64,000 bases of DNA from the NCBI RefSeq assembly GCF_040054535.1, contig NC_090781.1:4842501-4906500 (forward strand). The letters run 5' to 3'. A program made the position numbers and the translations under genes. Below, piece by piece: positions 54,059 through 64,000 of this stretch. Numbering within the stretch: the first letter of the stretch is position 1; every line of letters starts with the position of its first letter. The notes below the pieces were generated by a model that saw only the letters and a list, made by a program, of their open reading frames with translations, was not told the origin of the DNA and searched no databases. The DNA is from Antennarius striatus. Taxonomy: Eukaryota; Chordata; Actinopteri; Lophiiformes; Antennariidae.

Positions 54059-57000
54059 TTATGGTTCCCCAAGTTCTCCCTCCATGGTCCGCACCAAAAC
54101 ATACAGCTCAGCCAGCCCAACGACAGATGCGGCGATCACAGCTGATATTACACGCTACAAAAGAAGTGACAGAAACAAAGCATCAGAATAAATTATCAGT
54201 TGTTAATGTAATAAAAACAGAATCATTGGTCAGCTCCACCTAAATGCAATGTCTGATCCAAAGTCTACATGCGTGACCGCTGTGTGTATGGTATACATGC
54301 TAAGACACATGACCTCTTACCGCTGCCGTGTCAGTGAACAGGTACTGACTTCCCATGTATGAACAGGCGAACGCAGCACACACTGTGACCAGGAAGTTAA
54401 AAATGGTCACCACCACCGCTTTCACTGATCGCACTGGACAGAGAGACAGGAACTTCATTCAAAAAGTTTATTTTTTCTTTTTTTTTTGTCTGCATGTATT
54501 CTCATAGTTTAACCCCATGAAAGGGGGTCAACTTTTTGTGAGATCAATATTTTAGTTTTGCAGCAAAATCTTTTAAATCTTTTAACACGTGCATGTGACC
54601 ATCTCCGGTCCTGTCCGGGAACTAAGGCCCCGTCCACACGATGACGGATTTTTTAAAAACGCAACTTTTTTTTTGCGTTTACGCCTTCTGTCCACACGAC
54701 AACGCAGATATCCGGAACGAAAACGCAACTTTATAAAAATGCTGGCCGAGGTGGATTTTTAAAAAAAACGCTTGGTCTGCCTGCAAAGAAAACCTCTGTG
54801 ACGTCATATTTATGGGCCTGTGTGTTGTGACAACAAAACACGTAGGATTCCTATTGGATAAAATTTGACTCAATACTGCCACCACACAGTTTGGCATGCT
54901 TATAGCCGTCTTCGAAAATGCACTGCTGCGTTTACGTGTGGACGGAGATTTTTTTGAAAACGCTGTTGTGTGGACGCGACTCGTTTTCGATGCGTTTTTA
55001 AAAAGTTGCGTTTTTAAAAAAATCCGTCATCTAAGTGTCAGTCTTTATTAGAATTTCCTATTGTGAGCCAGAGAAGGAAGCTGCACCTCTGTGAGTTAAG
55101 GGGGGAACCAAAAGGAGACAAGGAGAGAAAAACACAAACAAGGTAGTGTATAGGCAGGCAGTGCTGTTGGAGTGGAAGAGATTTGAGCTGTTTTTATTAT
55201 ATTTCACAACTGATACCTTAATACCAACGTTATAAAAAAACAAATTAGTGGAGGTCCTGACAGTTTCGAATGGGCCACAAGAAGAAAACAGTACAGAAGG
55301 AAAACAGAGGGCATGAGATTCTGATGTCTGAAGGGAGACTCATCACACTCTGACAGGACCCAATGGTTCTCAACAATTGGACTAGCAGAGCACCCCATAC
55401 CCCGGCCAGCCAGGAGCATCCAGAAGCCATCACCCAAAGAGCCACCGGGGGCACCAAGAACCACGTAGACCCAGCGACCAAGAGGAGGCAGCGACTGCCA
55501 CCGCCAGGGTGCCCAGGACAGGCCCAGGGGGCATGGGGTAAGGAGACCCACCCGTCACCCACAAACCCCCCAATTCCCCAATAACCCAAGCCAAGCCACG
55601 GGCCCAGACAAAGCAGTCTGTCCCCAACGGAAGTCCCCAGCCATAGGCCCCAGAGGGCCAAGCCCCACCAGAAGTGCCATCTCATTTGGAGTCACCACTA
55701 CCCTCCCTGTTAATATGGCTCCCAAATCCCCAACGAGGAAGCATTCTCCTGACCCTGTGCTAATGTGCTTCCCTGTGTGGAATATAGTGCAATCAAAGTC
55801 TGGAGGGAAGCTCAGCGCTGCAATCAAAGTCTGGAGCGAAGCTCCCCCAGACACCGCAGGGCCACCTCCAGGGTGTGTGTGTGGCATTAAAATTGGAGAA
55901 TGTGGGGGGGGGGCAAGTGGGGCGTATATGGGGAGGATGCATAGCCCTAGAGCACTGCAATCCGCCCCACAACCGAGCCCACTGTGGATGCCAGGCCACG
56001 GCCATCTAGTGATCATCAAAACCATCGACGACCATCGATCACCGACCAACCGGCAACCAGTCCAAGCCATCAACCCGTCCCACGACAAAAGCAACCCAGA
56101 GATGCACCACCACGGCACCACAGCGAGGAAGGAAGGCGATGCATGGCCCACCCCACACATACACACCACGACCAACCACCGAACCAAAATTTTTATTTTT
56201 AATGCAGTGTATGTAATGCAGTAGGATATGTTGTGGGGGTCCTTAGTTTCAGTTTACGGCTCGGTTCATCCACGTGTTTCTGATCATACATCGTCCTCAC
56301 CCAATGCTTCCTTCTTCTCTCATGTCCCTATGCTTTCCTTTATTTTAGTTTCTTCTGTTTTTCTGTTGTTATAATTATGTCAGTATGTAAATTATGTAAT
56401 TTATACAACGTCTTTTGGCTGTGCCATTTTTTCTCTGTCACTGTTTTGTGTATTTATTGTATCTCTTGTGAGCAGATGTCACCTGAATTTCCCTTGGAAT
56501 CATTAAAATATCTATCTATCTATCTATCTATCTACGTATGTAACATATAACACACACTTACTGGGGACTGGCATATAGATAGATCATAGCATTAAATTTA
56601 AACTTTTTTTTAAAATCTATTAAATATGTCAACCGACCTTGCAGTCCAATTTCCGAAAATGTTCCATTACGGCCGATTTCCTGAAATCAAAATAAGTTTA
56701 TTATTTTATTTTATATCACTGTAAAATGTGAATGTATATAAATATTATTTTTCTCCATTTCATGATGTACTTATGACAAGCCAAAGTTAGAATGTTAACT
56801 AAAGGTACCTGAGTATTAACGTTACGAGTGATTCTGTTGTATTCCTCGTTGGCTAGTTTCGCTTTAATCTTCTCCAGGCGTGCCACTAACTCTGGGTTCT
56901 GAAAAAAAAGAAGTACAATTGTGTTTATTCTTCTGAAATGGAACAATTATGATAGTTATATAAAAAGTAATTTGTATTCTATCTCTTTGTAAGATACTTT

Positions 57001-58930
57001 AATGTTTTGAATGAGTAGTCAAACCAAAAATATAAATTTTATCCTTATCTACTTCAGCCCACAAGACAGAAGAAGTCACCGTAGAAAATATTAACAACAA
57101 ATGAAAACAGGTGAGAACAGCGATGTTTTGTCTAGAGACAGTGTAACTGAGGAAAAGACAGGAGACAGAGGTGGAGGTAGCAGAGATGAAGATGCTGAGG
57201 TTCTCTTTGGGAGTGACCAGGAAGGATTGGATCAGGAATGAGTACATCAGAGGGACAGCACAGGTTTTGGAGATAAGTCAGAGAGGCCAGACTGAGATGG
57301 TTTGGACATGTCCAGGGGAGAGATAGTGAATTTTTTGGTAGAAGGATGCTGAGTTTTGAACTGCCAAGGAGGAGGCCTAGAGGAAGACCAAAGAGGAGGT
57401 TTATGGATGTAGTGAAAGAAGACATGAAGGTAGCTGGTGTGAGAGAAGAGGATGCAGAAGACAGTGTTAGATGGAGGCAACTGATTCGCTGTGGCTACCC
57501 CTGAAGGGAAAAGCCGATAGGAAAAGGAAGAAGAAGATAGTCATCATGTCTCCCCCTAAATGGCACCTGTTTCTGATGTGTTGTGTGTGAAGAGTTAATT
57601 TACTACTAATTAAAACAATGATGATTGATGCGTCACACTAAAAAGTCATTCAGGATGGAGACGGGAGAATGCTGGGATGCCGTTTTGCTGAGAAGCTTCA
57701 GAAAACACTAACTTCACCTGACTGCATCTCAAAGGTAGACACCGACTTGAATATTCATTTCATCATGAACTGTTATTTAAAGTAAGCTGGCAGCTTGTCT
57801 GATAATGACAATCATCACGTACCCTCGGAGGCTTCACGACTTCAGGCAGATGCAGTGAACTATCTTCCAAGAACTCATGCAGGTAGAAAGGATGCCCTGA
57901 AGTCAAACAATTAGGACAGGAAGACCTTACATTGAATGGCAGGGCTTCATTTAGAACGACTGATTACAATGCAGAACATTTGGAGTCACTCTTCAAAATG
58001 AATTTACAAAAGGTAAGGAATGGAGTTTGTAATATTAACATCCATATTCTTGTAGACGAGACTATAGCAATCATCTCATATTCAGCCGCTTCTCCTCCTT
58101 GTAGGTCACAGGTCTGCCAGCCAGCTACTCTTGAAGGGCGGGGTACACCCCGGATAAGACGTCAGCTCATCGCGGGGCCACATGAAAGACAACCACTCGT
58201 GCACACACTCACAGGTAAGGACAATTTGGTGTGACCAATTTACCTAAGCTGCCTGTTGTTGGAGGTGGGAGGAAGCTACCGAACCCACGCAGAAACAAGG
58301 AGCGCAGGAAAACTGCATAGAAAGGAATCAAACCCAGAACCTTCTACAGTAGCTGTAAGGCAACAGCGCTACACACTGTTCCACCGCGCTGCCCAAAAAT
58401 GTAAATATAGAGATGATTGTCTATTTCAAAGCTTTTCTTTGTCATTTAAGATAGAAAATCAAGAGTGATTTAATAGAATTAATCAATATTAACATCATTA
58501 CAAAATAGTACATCCGGGTCTTTTGACGACTGAAGCCGATCAGACACCCCAGTCGCGTGTTGTCTTTCATTGGTCTTTACAGCCAATGCTAATTGGGGAC
58601 TAGTTAATAGCTCTTCATTCTGCCCACCTGCATAAGGACAGGTTTTCTTTCGATCAGGTAATAATAAAAAGTATATAACCTACTCCAAATTCTGTTGAAC
58701 TTATTTTGGTCATATATTAAGCAGAGTGATGCGCAGCTTTTGACCTCACCTTCGTCCTGCAGACTTCTCTTAAGGTTTCTAATTGTCCTGAAGGACACAA
58801 CTGTTGGTCCGGAGCTCTCAAGCGTTTCTTCCAGTTCTTTTCTCACGTCTTCCGGGAGAGTTGGATATTTTTCTAATAACTCCGTCGCCTTATTTCTGAA
58901 CAAGTCCCCGACGACGAAAGCCGTGGCCAT
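54059..58930 (-). CDS. tmem199: TMEM199 / Vma12-like V-ATPase assembly factor
   Basis: Six exons on the minus strand: 58930-58750, 57896-57823, 56898-56809, 56680-56638, 54433-54321 and 54154-54059. All are GT-AG with consistent phases; 198 residues, close to human (about 208). Start [11 protein letters not shown]; an upstream in-frame Met 17 codons earlier has no counterpart in the family. Middle: [37 protein letters not shown], then [20 protein letters not shown], the family hallmark, and [10 protein letters not shown]. Two hydrophobic segments follow ([39 protein letters not shown]) and the end is EGELGEP. The protein helps assemble the vacuolar proton pump at the ER/Golgi, and human defects disturb glycosylation. 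Introns hold an L2-like repeat, an RTE fragment, a GC-rich LINE-like block and a MITE. Confidence 0.95.
54622..55030. mobile_element. hAT-like MITE in tmem199 intron 4
   Basis: GGCCCCGTCCACACGATGAC opens the left end, and GACGGATTTTTTAAAAACGC is matched inversely by GCGTTTTTAAAAAAATCCGTC near 55009-55029. Internal copies of GTCCACACGAC / GTGTGGACG repeat this theme. The right end lacks the outer GGGGC part. A non-autonomous, decayed element. Confidence 0.6.
55040..56534 (+). mobile_element. LINE-like 3' region, GC-rich, with (TATC)n tail
   Basis: A proline-codon-rich, GC-rich block (55340-56190) is followed by an AT-rich stretch with GAATTTCCCTTGGAATCATT and then (TCTA)n at 56508-56534. The ending resembles the 3' ends of fish LINEs that finish in short tandem repeats. 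No reverse-transcriptase motif is visible, so this would be UTR only. It fills tmem199 intron 4. Confidence 0.4.
57117..57537 (+). mobile_element. RTE-clade LINE 3' fragment (copy F) in tmem199 intron 2
   Basis: Matches the last 420 bases of the RTE elements (TGAGGTTCTCTTTGGGAGTG, CTGAGATGGTTTGGACATGT), ends with CGCTGTGGCTACCCCTGAAG and a GGAAGAAGAAG tail. Frames are broken. It is oriented opposite to tmem199. Confidence 0.85.
58085..58395 (+). mobile_element. L2-like LINE fragment in tmem199 intron 1
   Basis: GCCGCTTCTCCTCCTTGTAG, CGGGGTACACCCCGGATAAG, GGGGCCACATGAAAGACAAC and GGTGGGAGGAAGCTACCGAA follow the order of the L2-like repeat at 7722, ending in a GCGCTACACACTGTTCCACC gene-index-like motif. 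Confidence 0.65.
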
Positions 58931-59161
58931 TGTTTTAATCCAAACAACTGTCAATGGAAGATCTCCTGTCAAGCGGTCCAACTTGCTGTATCATTCAAAT
59001 TGGTTGGAAAAAGACTCACCGGAGCTACGTGCTATCAGGAAAAAGACGGGACTCCATTTGGAGATATTTTAAGCATGACTACACGACCATGTTCATTTTC
59101 GAGCTACAAAACAGCGAGAAGTATGTTCGACTAGACGGCCATGTTGTTTTTCCCGTGACAC

Positions 59162-59220
59162 GATGACGTTTAAGGTCACGTGACCAAATGTGCGGAAACT
59201 ACCGTATACTGTATCACGTG
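59162..59220. promoter_or_regulatory. tmem199: tmem199 upstream CLEAR/E-box and CRE-like cluster
   Basis: GGTCACGTGACC at 59174-59185 is a perfect 12-base palindrome containing GTCACGTGAC, the CLEAR element bound by TFEB/TFE3. A second CACGTG lies at 59215-59220 and a CRE-like ATGACGT at 59163-59169. The cluster is about 250 bases upstream of the tmem199 ATG. CLEAR control of V-ATPase and lysosomal genes is established; control of this gene is inferred. Confidence 0.5.
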
Positions 59221-59624
59221 TTAAACAATGGACTTTTCGAAAATGCCAAATTTGGTTCATATGTTGCTTTTAAATATTTTTAAAATTATTAGGGGACTGT
59301 GCATGCTTTTTTAAATTGTCAACACAAAATACTGTTTGCTTTTGTACACTTTAGTACTTAAGGTGAGTTCAAGGACCATCGTATATTTTAGAGGCATGAG
59401 ATGACATTTTTTTCCCCGAGGTTCTTATATCAATAATTCCAAAAGAGGTTTACAGTAAACGGTCAATTCAAATAATAAAAAAAAACTAATAACAAGGATA
59501 ATCCCCTCTTGTTTTTCCTGAGTGTTGGTGTCATCACAACATTTCTTAGGACATTGTTAATTCTAATTAATTCTAACTTTACAGTATTTTGTTGCCAAAA
59601 GACATTTATGATTTCAGTGGGCCT

Positions 59625-59905
59625 TCCTCTGCCTCGGGTGGGGCCAGCTGAGGTGGCTCGGGCATCTGTTCCGGATGCCTCCTGGTTGCCAAGTCCTACC
59701 GGGAGGAGACCTCGAGGAATACCTTCGACACGCTGGAGGGACTATGTCTCTCGGCTGGCCTGGAAATGCCTCGGGGTCCCCCCGGAGGAGCTGGAGGAGG
59801 TGGGAGAGGGAAATATGGACATACCTCCTGAGACTGTTGCCCCCACGACCCGGCCCCGGAAAAGCAGTAGATGATGGATGGATGGATGGATGGATGGATG
59901 GATGG
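59625..59905 (+). mobile_element. Rex3-like LINE 3' fragment with (GGAT)n tail
   Basis: One open frame encodes GPAEVARASVPDASW, SPTGRRPRGIPSTRWRDYVS, RLAWKCLGVPPEELEEVGEG, the standard fish Rex3-like C-terminus, followed by ATGGATGGATGG at 59873-59905. It lies between tmem199 and poldip2. Confidence 0.75.
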
Positions 59906-60110
59906 TGGGCCTTTCTGGGTAAAAGTATGACATCAGGTCAAATTCTAATAGACTATAAGTCTGTGCATTGCGAAATGAAATGGAATCAACTTCATTGAAC
60001 TTCTTGTCCAGAAATTATTGGTCCACTGTAGTGTTGTTGTGTAGTGTTGTTGTTGTTGTGTAGTGTAATGTTTTTAATCACTCATATAGTATATATGTTT
60101 TCAGGCCCGT

Positions 60111-60111
<1 letters not shown>

Positions 60112-60189
<78 letters not shown>
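60112..60189. repeat. (AC)n microsatellite upstream of poldip2
   Basis: 78 bases of uninterrupted CA, ending 210 bases before the poldip2 start codon. Confidence 0.95.
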
Positions 60190-60192
<3 letters not shown>

Positions 60193-60396
60193 AAATTATG
60201 AGCTATTACATGTAACGATCTTTCTAGTAAAAAGCTATGTAGAAATTAAATATATTATTTCATACACTGTCCATGTATGACATAAGAGAAAAGTATTTTG
60301 TTATTATATAAACGACCCTGTGTGGGTTCCTGAACGCACCACCAGTAGACTATCGCACTCGTGGGTAAGTGTACCAGTACCACTACCAGGGCAGAA

Positions 60397-60407
60397 AAGA
60401 TGGCGGC
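60397..60407 (+). promoter_or_regulatory. poldip2: YY1 motif over the poldip2 start codon
   Basis: AAGATGGCGGC contains the ATG itself. This is the classical YY1 site placed at the start of many TATA-less housekeeping genes. No TATA box is seen upstream. Confidence 0.55.
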
Positions 60408-63400
60408 CTGCGCGTTACTCCGGGGACTGCTGAGCAGCGCCACTAAGTACAGCAATAAACACGCGCAGAGATTGTTGAGTGTCGTTGACAGCAGCAGTTT
60501 GCTTGAAGTTCACAGACCACAGTTACAATGTCGAGTCTGTGGGGTTCCCGGCGGTGTTCAGCACAGAAGGTTCATGTCGTCACGGTAAGGAACGCAGCCT
60601 GTGTCCTACACTAGCCATGCTAAAGTCCTTAGCTAGGTACGAGCTGTCCCAGACGGCGCAGCTAACACACCGGCCTCGGTGCTGTTGACTGGACAGATCC
60701 ATTGTGATTCATATTGAACGCCGTGTGCAATAACGAGCTGATAATTTGCTGTCGAAAACGAGACAAGTAGTTATTTGGTGTTGTACGTTAGCGAGTAAAC
60801 ATCCCGGTAGATGATCGGCCTGTTGAGGAGCCTTCTTGCTGTCAAACAGTTCCTAACATAGGCAGTAATTTATTTATTTATTGTTATTTGCATAAATCAT
60901 ATTCGAAGTCCACCCGTGATAACAGAACATCTGAAACTGAACAGTTTACTGTTCCACATGCTGACGAACACACGTTCAGAACATGATCAGTATTAGCATG
61001 TTTTACGCAGATTTTAGAGAAAAAGGTAAATAATAGTGAATAGCAAGATCAGCGTAACAGTATTTAAATGTTGTTTTAAAAAAAGACTAACCACGTTTCC
61101 TGATTAAATAAGTAGTAAATCATTTCCCCCACTGGAGACTTTTAAAATAGATCATTAGTAAGCCTTTATTCTCTCATGCCATGTTAATGTGGGGATTAAC
61201 TTTCCAGTTTTGTTGTAATCGGCAAAATATCCTGCAAAATACATTTTGTGTTCAAAAATAAATATCATATATATAAAGTCAGATAAAGTTTATAAAACAT
61301 AGTGTTTGTGAAGGCGAAAGCCCACAAGCACTCCTGCTGCTCATGTGGTAGCGGGTAGGTCGGGTTAAACTCCCAAGTCAAGTAGCATTATCACAGCGTC
61401 ATGTTTACACAACTAAAGTAATTACACAACTTTATGTCAGCTTGAGAATGTGATTGGAGCTCACAGGTGCTGTCAGTGTCAGTGGGACTACCAGGGCCAG
61501 GACAGTACTTTAGTTAAAACAGTAGTGTCATCGGGTGTTAGGATGTCTAACATTAACCTTCCTGATACTTTGATTCTGGACATTTTATCAAGGTCATTGT
61601 GGTGAAACTTCTGCAAATAAATCAACTTAGAATGGAATTCTGAACATACAGTTGTTGCAAAGCACAGCTTCCATCTGCTGATGCTCAGATTTTCTCTTGG
61701 AAATCATTTGATTCTGCTATGTATGTTCAATTCTATATTATTCATGATTTTTGTTTGGGTCTCATTTCTGTTTACATAATATCAACACTGCCTTTGTCCA
61801 GCATTACATTTAAACAACACCTTCACGGGGTTGAGTAGTGACAGCAAAATGTTGGGAAAAACTTATTTTGTGATATTTTTTCTTGTTTTCAAAATATATT
61901 GGCATTGAAAAAAATACTTTGCAATGTCATTATACTGTATTTTGAAAAACTTTCTCCAGGTAGCTTGAATAATGTTATTTAGAGATGTTCATCGCTTTTC
62001 AATGAAGATGGCTATCTGATAGAAAAGTGTCCGACAAATGGTAATGAAATCATGTCTTGTCGATGAGTTGTCTTTATGTGTGAAGCTGCAAAAAAACCAT
62101 GTCATGAGTAAATTCGTCCTTGGCCTCCTTGACACCACACGTTGTGCTGAAGTGATATACTGTGCAGGTCTTCTCTGAATAAGTTAATACAATACCTATA
62201 ATACTCCATCAAACAAAAACCGGGAGAAATAACCAAGAAGGAAATGGGTTTGCTCTCTCGCTTGAAAGATATTTAGCAGTGGTTTGCATAAATACACCTT
62301 TTTAATATTTTTGTACACATTTGTGTGCATTGTCATTGTGAAATATCAGATGCAAACTTTGTGGTTCTTTCTCTTCAATACGCTCCTGATTAGAAAAGAC
62401 CTGCAACACAGTCTTTTATGTAATATTCAATCTCCCACTCATATATTCATCTCATCAATCTCCACTATTCATCTCTGTTGTGAAGATTAGCTTTGCAGTC
62501 AGTAAAGAAGACTGAGTGTTATTTACTTGGCTTGACCAGCTGTTGTTGTCAACAGTAATATTTACTGTAAATCTGGATGTGTGTGTGTTTTTGTGATGAC
62601 ATGGGGATTGGTTCCAGAGGTATTCTTGTTTGTTGAGGTGTTTTATTTAATCTTGTCAAAGTTGTGATTGAGATTATGGCTGAAGTGAGGCAGCAAGGAG
62701 GAATCTAAATAATATTTTGTAAGAGGGAAAATCATAATACTTCACTTCGATATGAGATTTCCTGTCACGGCTCATCAATAACTTATGAGCTTTTCAGACA
62801 TACTGTACGTGTAGTCCCAATATTTTTAAACAGACCTGAATGTAATTTTGGGATCACATGCTAGTGTTTTGATTGCTCTAAGTGGTTTTCCAAACATCCT
62901 CACAGAAGCTCCAGTGTATGATGGTGTCTCTGTATCTTCCAGGAACAGGCCAGAAGGGAAGATCTTAGAGACAGTGGGAGTGTTCGAGGCTGTCAAGCAA
63001 CATGGCAAATATGAAACAGGACAGGTAAGGGCACACATACTTCATGTCACACACACTTTACACAGAGGTTGTGCAGAAGCACTGTAATGAAACCTGTTTG
63101 TTGATTTAAACTCCATTTATTTAAATATTTTCTTTTGCTGAGACCAACTCAGCTGCCGGCTCAAGCAGAACAGTGACCCCCTCATTACGCCTTTGTAATA
63201 TTTGTCTAGAAGAGTGAGTCTTAATGAAGTCACAGCAATCCTGCCTTAAACAGTGTGTTTACAGGAAGCTACAGGTATTTTGGTTCAGCTCCAATGGTTT
63301 CCTCCCTTATCAGTTAATTATTTAGGCTCATTTCAGGCGTGTTTTTGAGTACATACATACTACAAAACAGAACAGTGCTCTCCTGTGCTTGCACTGATTT

Positions 63401-63834
63401 GTTTTTCCATGTCAGATAAATCAGTAGTTTGTATTATGAAAGCACATTGGCATGTTCTAGTGAGCTGAGTGTTATCCGTATTCAATTTACGCTTCTTTAA
63501 ACCTCAATTCAGTTTCTCCTTTTTGTTGTGCTCCCCTCAGCTGTTTCTCCACAGTGTGTTCGGATACCGGGGCATCGTCTTGTTCCCCTGGCATGCTCGT
63601 CTCTACGATAGAGATGTGACCCCACCTGTGTCTGACAGGTAAACTGGCTGTGGACTGCACCAAACAGATCCTTGTTGGATCCCTTTGTTGGAGAGGCTCG
63701 TGTGTCTGAGATCAGTTTTTCCTTATTTGTGCAGCAAACCTGAAGCCCCAGGAGCCCATGGCTCAAAGGAGGTCAAGGGAAAAACCCACACCTACTACCA
63801 GGTTCTGATCGACACGCGGGACTGCCCTCACATT
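60400..63834 (+). CDS. poldip2: DNA polymerase delta-interacting protein 2, 3'-partial
   Basis: Four exons: 60400-60584, 62943-63024, 63541-63638 and 63735-63834, giving the first 155 residues of an expected 370 or so. The last exon ends at DCPHI | GTAGGT, so the gene continues past the window. The N-terminus MAACALLRGLLSSATKYSNK is basic and poor in acidic residues, fitting a mitochondrial presequence. The conserved part begins SSRNRPEGKILETVGVFEAV, then KYETGQLFLHSVFGYRGIVL, FPWHARLYDRDV and HGSKEVKGKTHTYYQVLIDT, the YccV-like (HspQ) domain; the ApaG domain lies outside. POLDIP2 binds the p50 subunit of Pol delta, stimulates PrimPol and works in mitochondrial protein quality control. Its position next to tmem199 is as in mammals. 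Confidence 0.95.
60585..62942 (+). other. poldip2 intron 1, no recognisable feature
   Basis: 2.36 kb, AT-rich, without clear LINE, SINE or microsatellite sequence. GT-AG bounded (CG|GTAAGG to CTTCCAG). The plain character contrasts with the repeat-filled introns of smtnl2. Confidence 0.7.
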
Positions 63835-64000
63835 GTAGGTCAATTCACGGTGAAACCGTTTTGCATTCCACCCATAAACTGATGTTCCTGAATCGGTTAG
63901 AACAAAAAAATAAAGTTCCTGAGCTGGTTAATAACGTTCCTTGTAAATATAAATATGTAGATGCCATATTTTGTGTACCATAAGACACTATTAAAAGCCT

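Noticed and set aside
55555..56224. Long frames on both strands in the GC-rich block
   Set aside because: Open because of base composition (few AT-rich stops). Proline/Trp/Gly-biased, no domain, and lying inside a tmem199 intron with LINE-like flanks.
58931..58981. Upstream in-frame ATG for tmem199 (MDRLTGDLPLTVVWIKT)
   Set aside because: The family starts with a short Met-Ala leader right before the conserved region. The 58930 ATG has the better context (AAAACAATGG) and gives the expected length.

Overview
This window looks like the genome of a teleost fish, probably a percomorph. The genes are vertebrate, with many short exons and canonical GT-AG introns. The intergenic and intronic DNA is full of fish-type repeats: RTE/CFDP2-like LINEs with (GAA)n tails, Rex3-like fragments with (GGAT)n tails, L2-like LINE ends, tRNA-derived SINEs, hAT-like MITEs, Tx1-group LINEs, and very long CA/TG, TAA and GGAT microsatellites.

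Four protein-coding genes are supported. (1) smtnl2 (smoothelin-like 2), + strand, from before base 1 to stop 32447: nine exons in the window, the first separated from the second by a 22-kb intron, ending in a calponin-homology domain. (2) sebox, a paired-class Q50 homeobox gene, + strand, 49267-51608, three exons. (3) tmem199, the Vma12-like V-ATPase assembly factor, - strand, 58930-54059, six exons. (4) the 5' part of poldip2, + strand, four exons from 60400 to 63834, running off the right edge. All reading frames join cleanly across the splice sites, so these models are strong. The order sebox-tmem199-poldip2 matches human SEBOX-TMEM199-POLDIP2, which supports the sebox call independently.

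Layout: 1-32.8 kb is smtnl2, with repeat-rich introns. 33.5-48.7 kb, between smtnl2 and sebox, is almost entirely retrotransposon DNA. Its core (35171-48178) is a head-to-tail chain of five Tx1-group LINE insertions, all on the - strand and separated by (GAA)n tracts ((TTC)n read in the element sense). Two RTE elements, each with its own target-site duplication, are nested inside the chain. 49.2-52 kb is sebox. 54-59.2 kb is tmem199 and its promoter, which has a perfect GTCACGTGAC palindrome. 60.3-64 kb is poldip2.

The four genes do not form a pathway; they are neighbours by ancestral synteny. The most notable structure is the Tx1 chain. It behaves as expected for a LINE that targets TTC microsatellites, as described for the Koshi family of the Tx1 group. 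It also contains a second, divergent Tx1-like subfamily at the same microsatellite. Other points of interest are a perfect 62-bp palindrome with TTAA ends, a 22-bp-stem hairpin downstream of sebox, a FoxH1-like site beside the sebox TATA box, and an identical premature TGA shared by two RTE copies.
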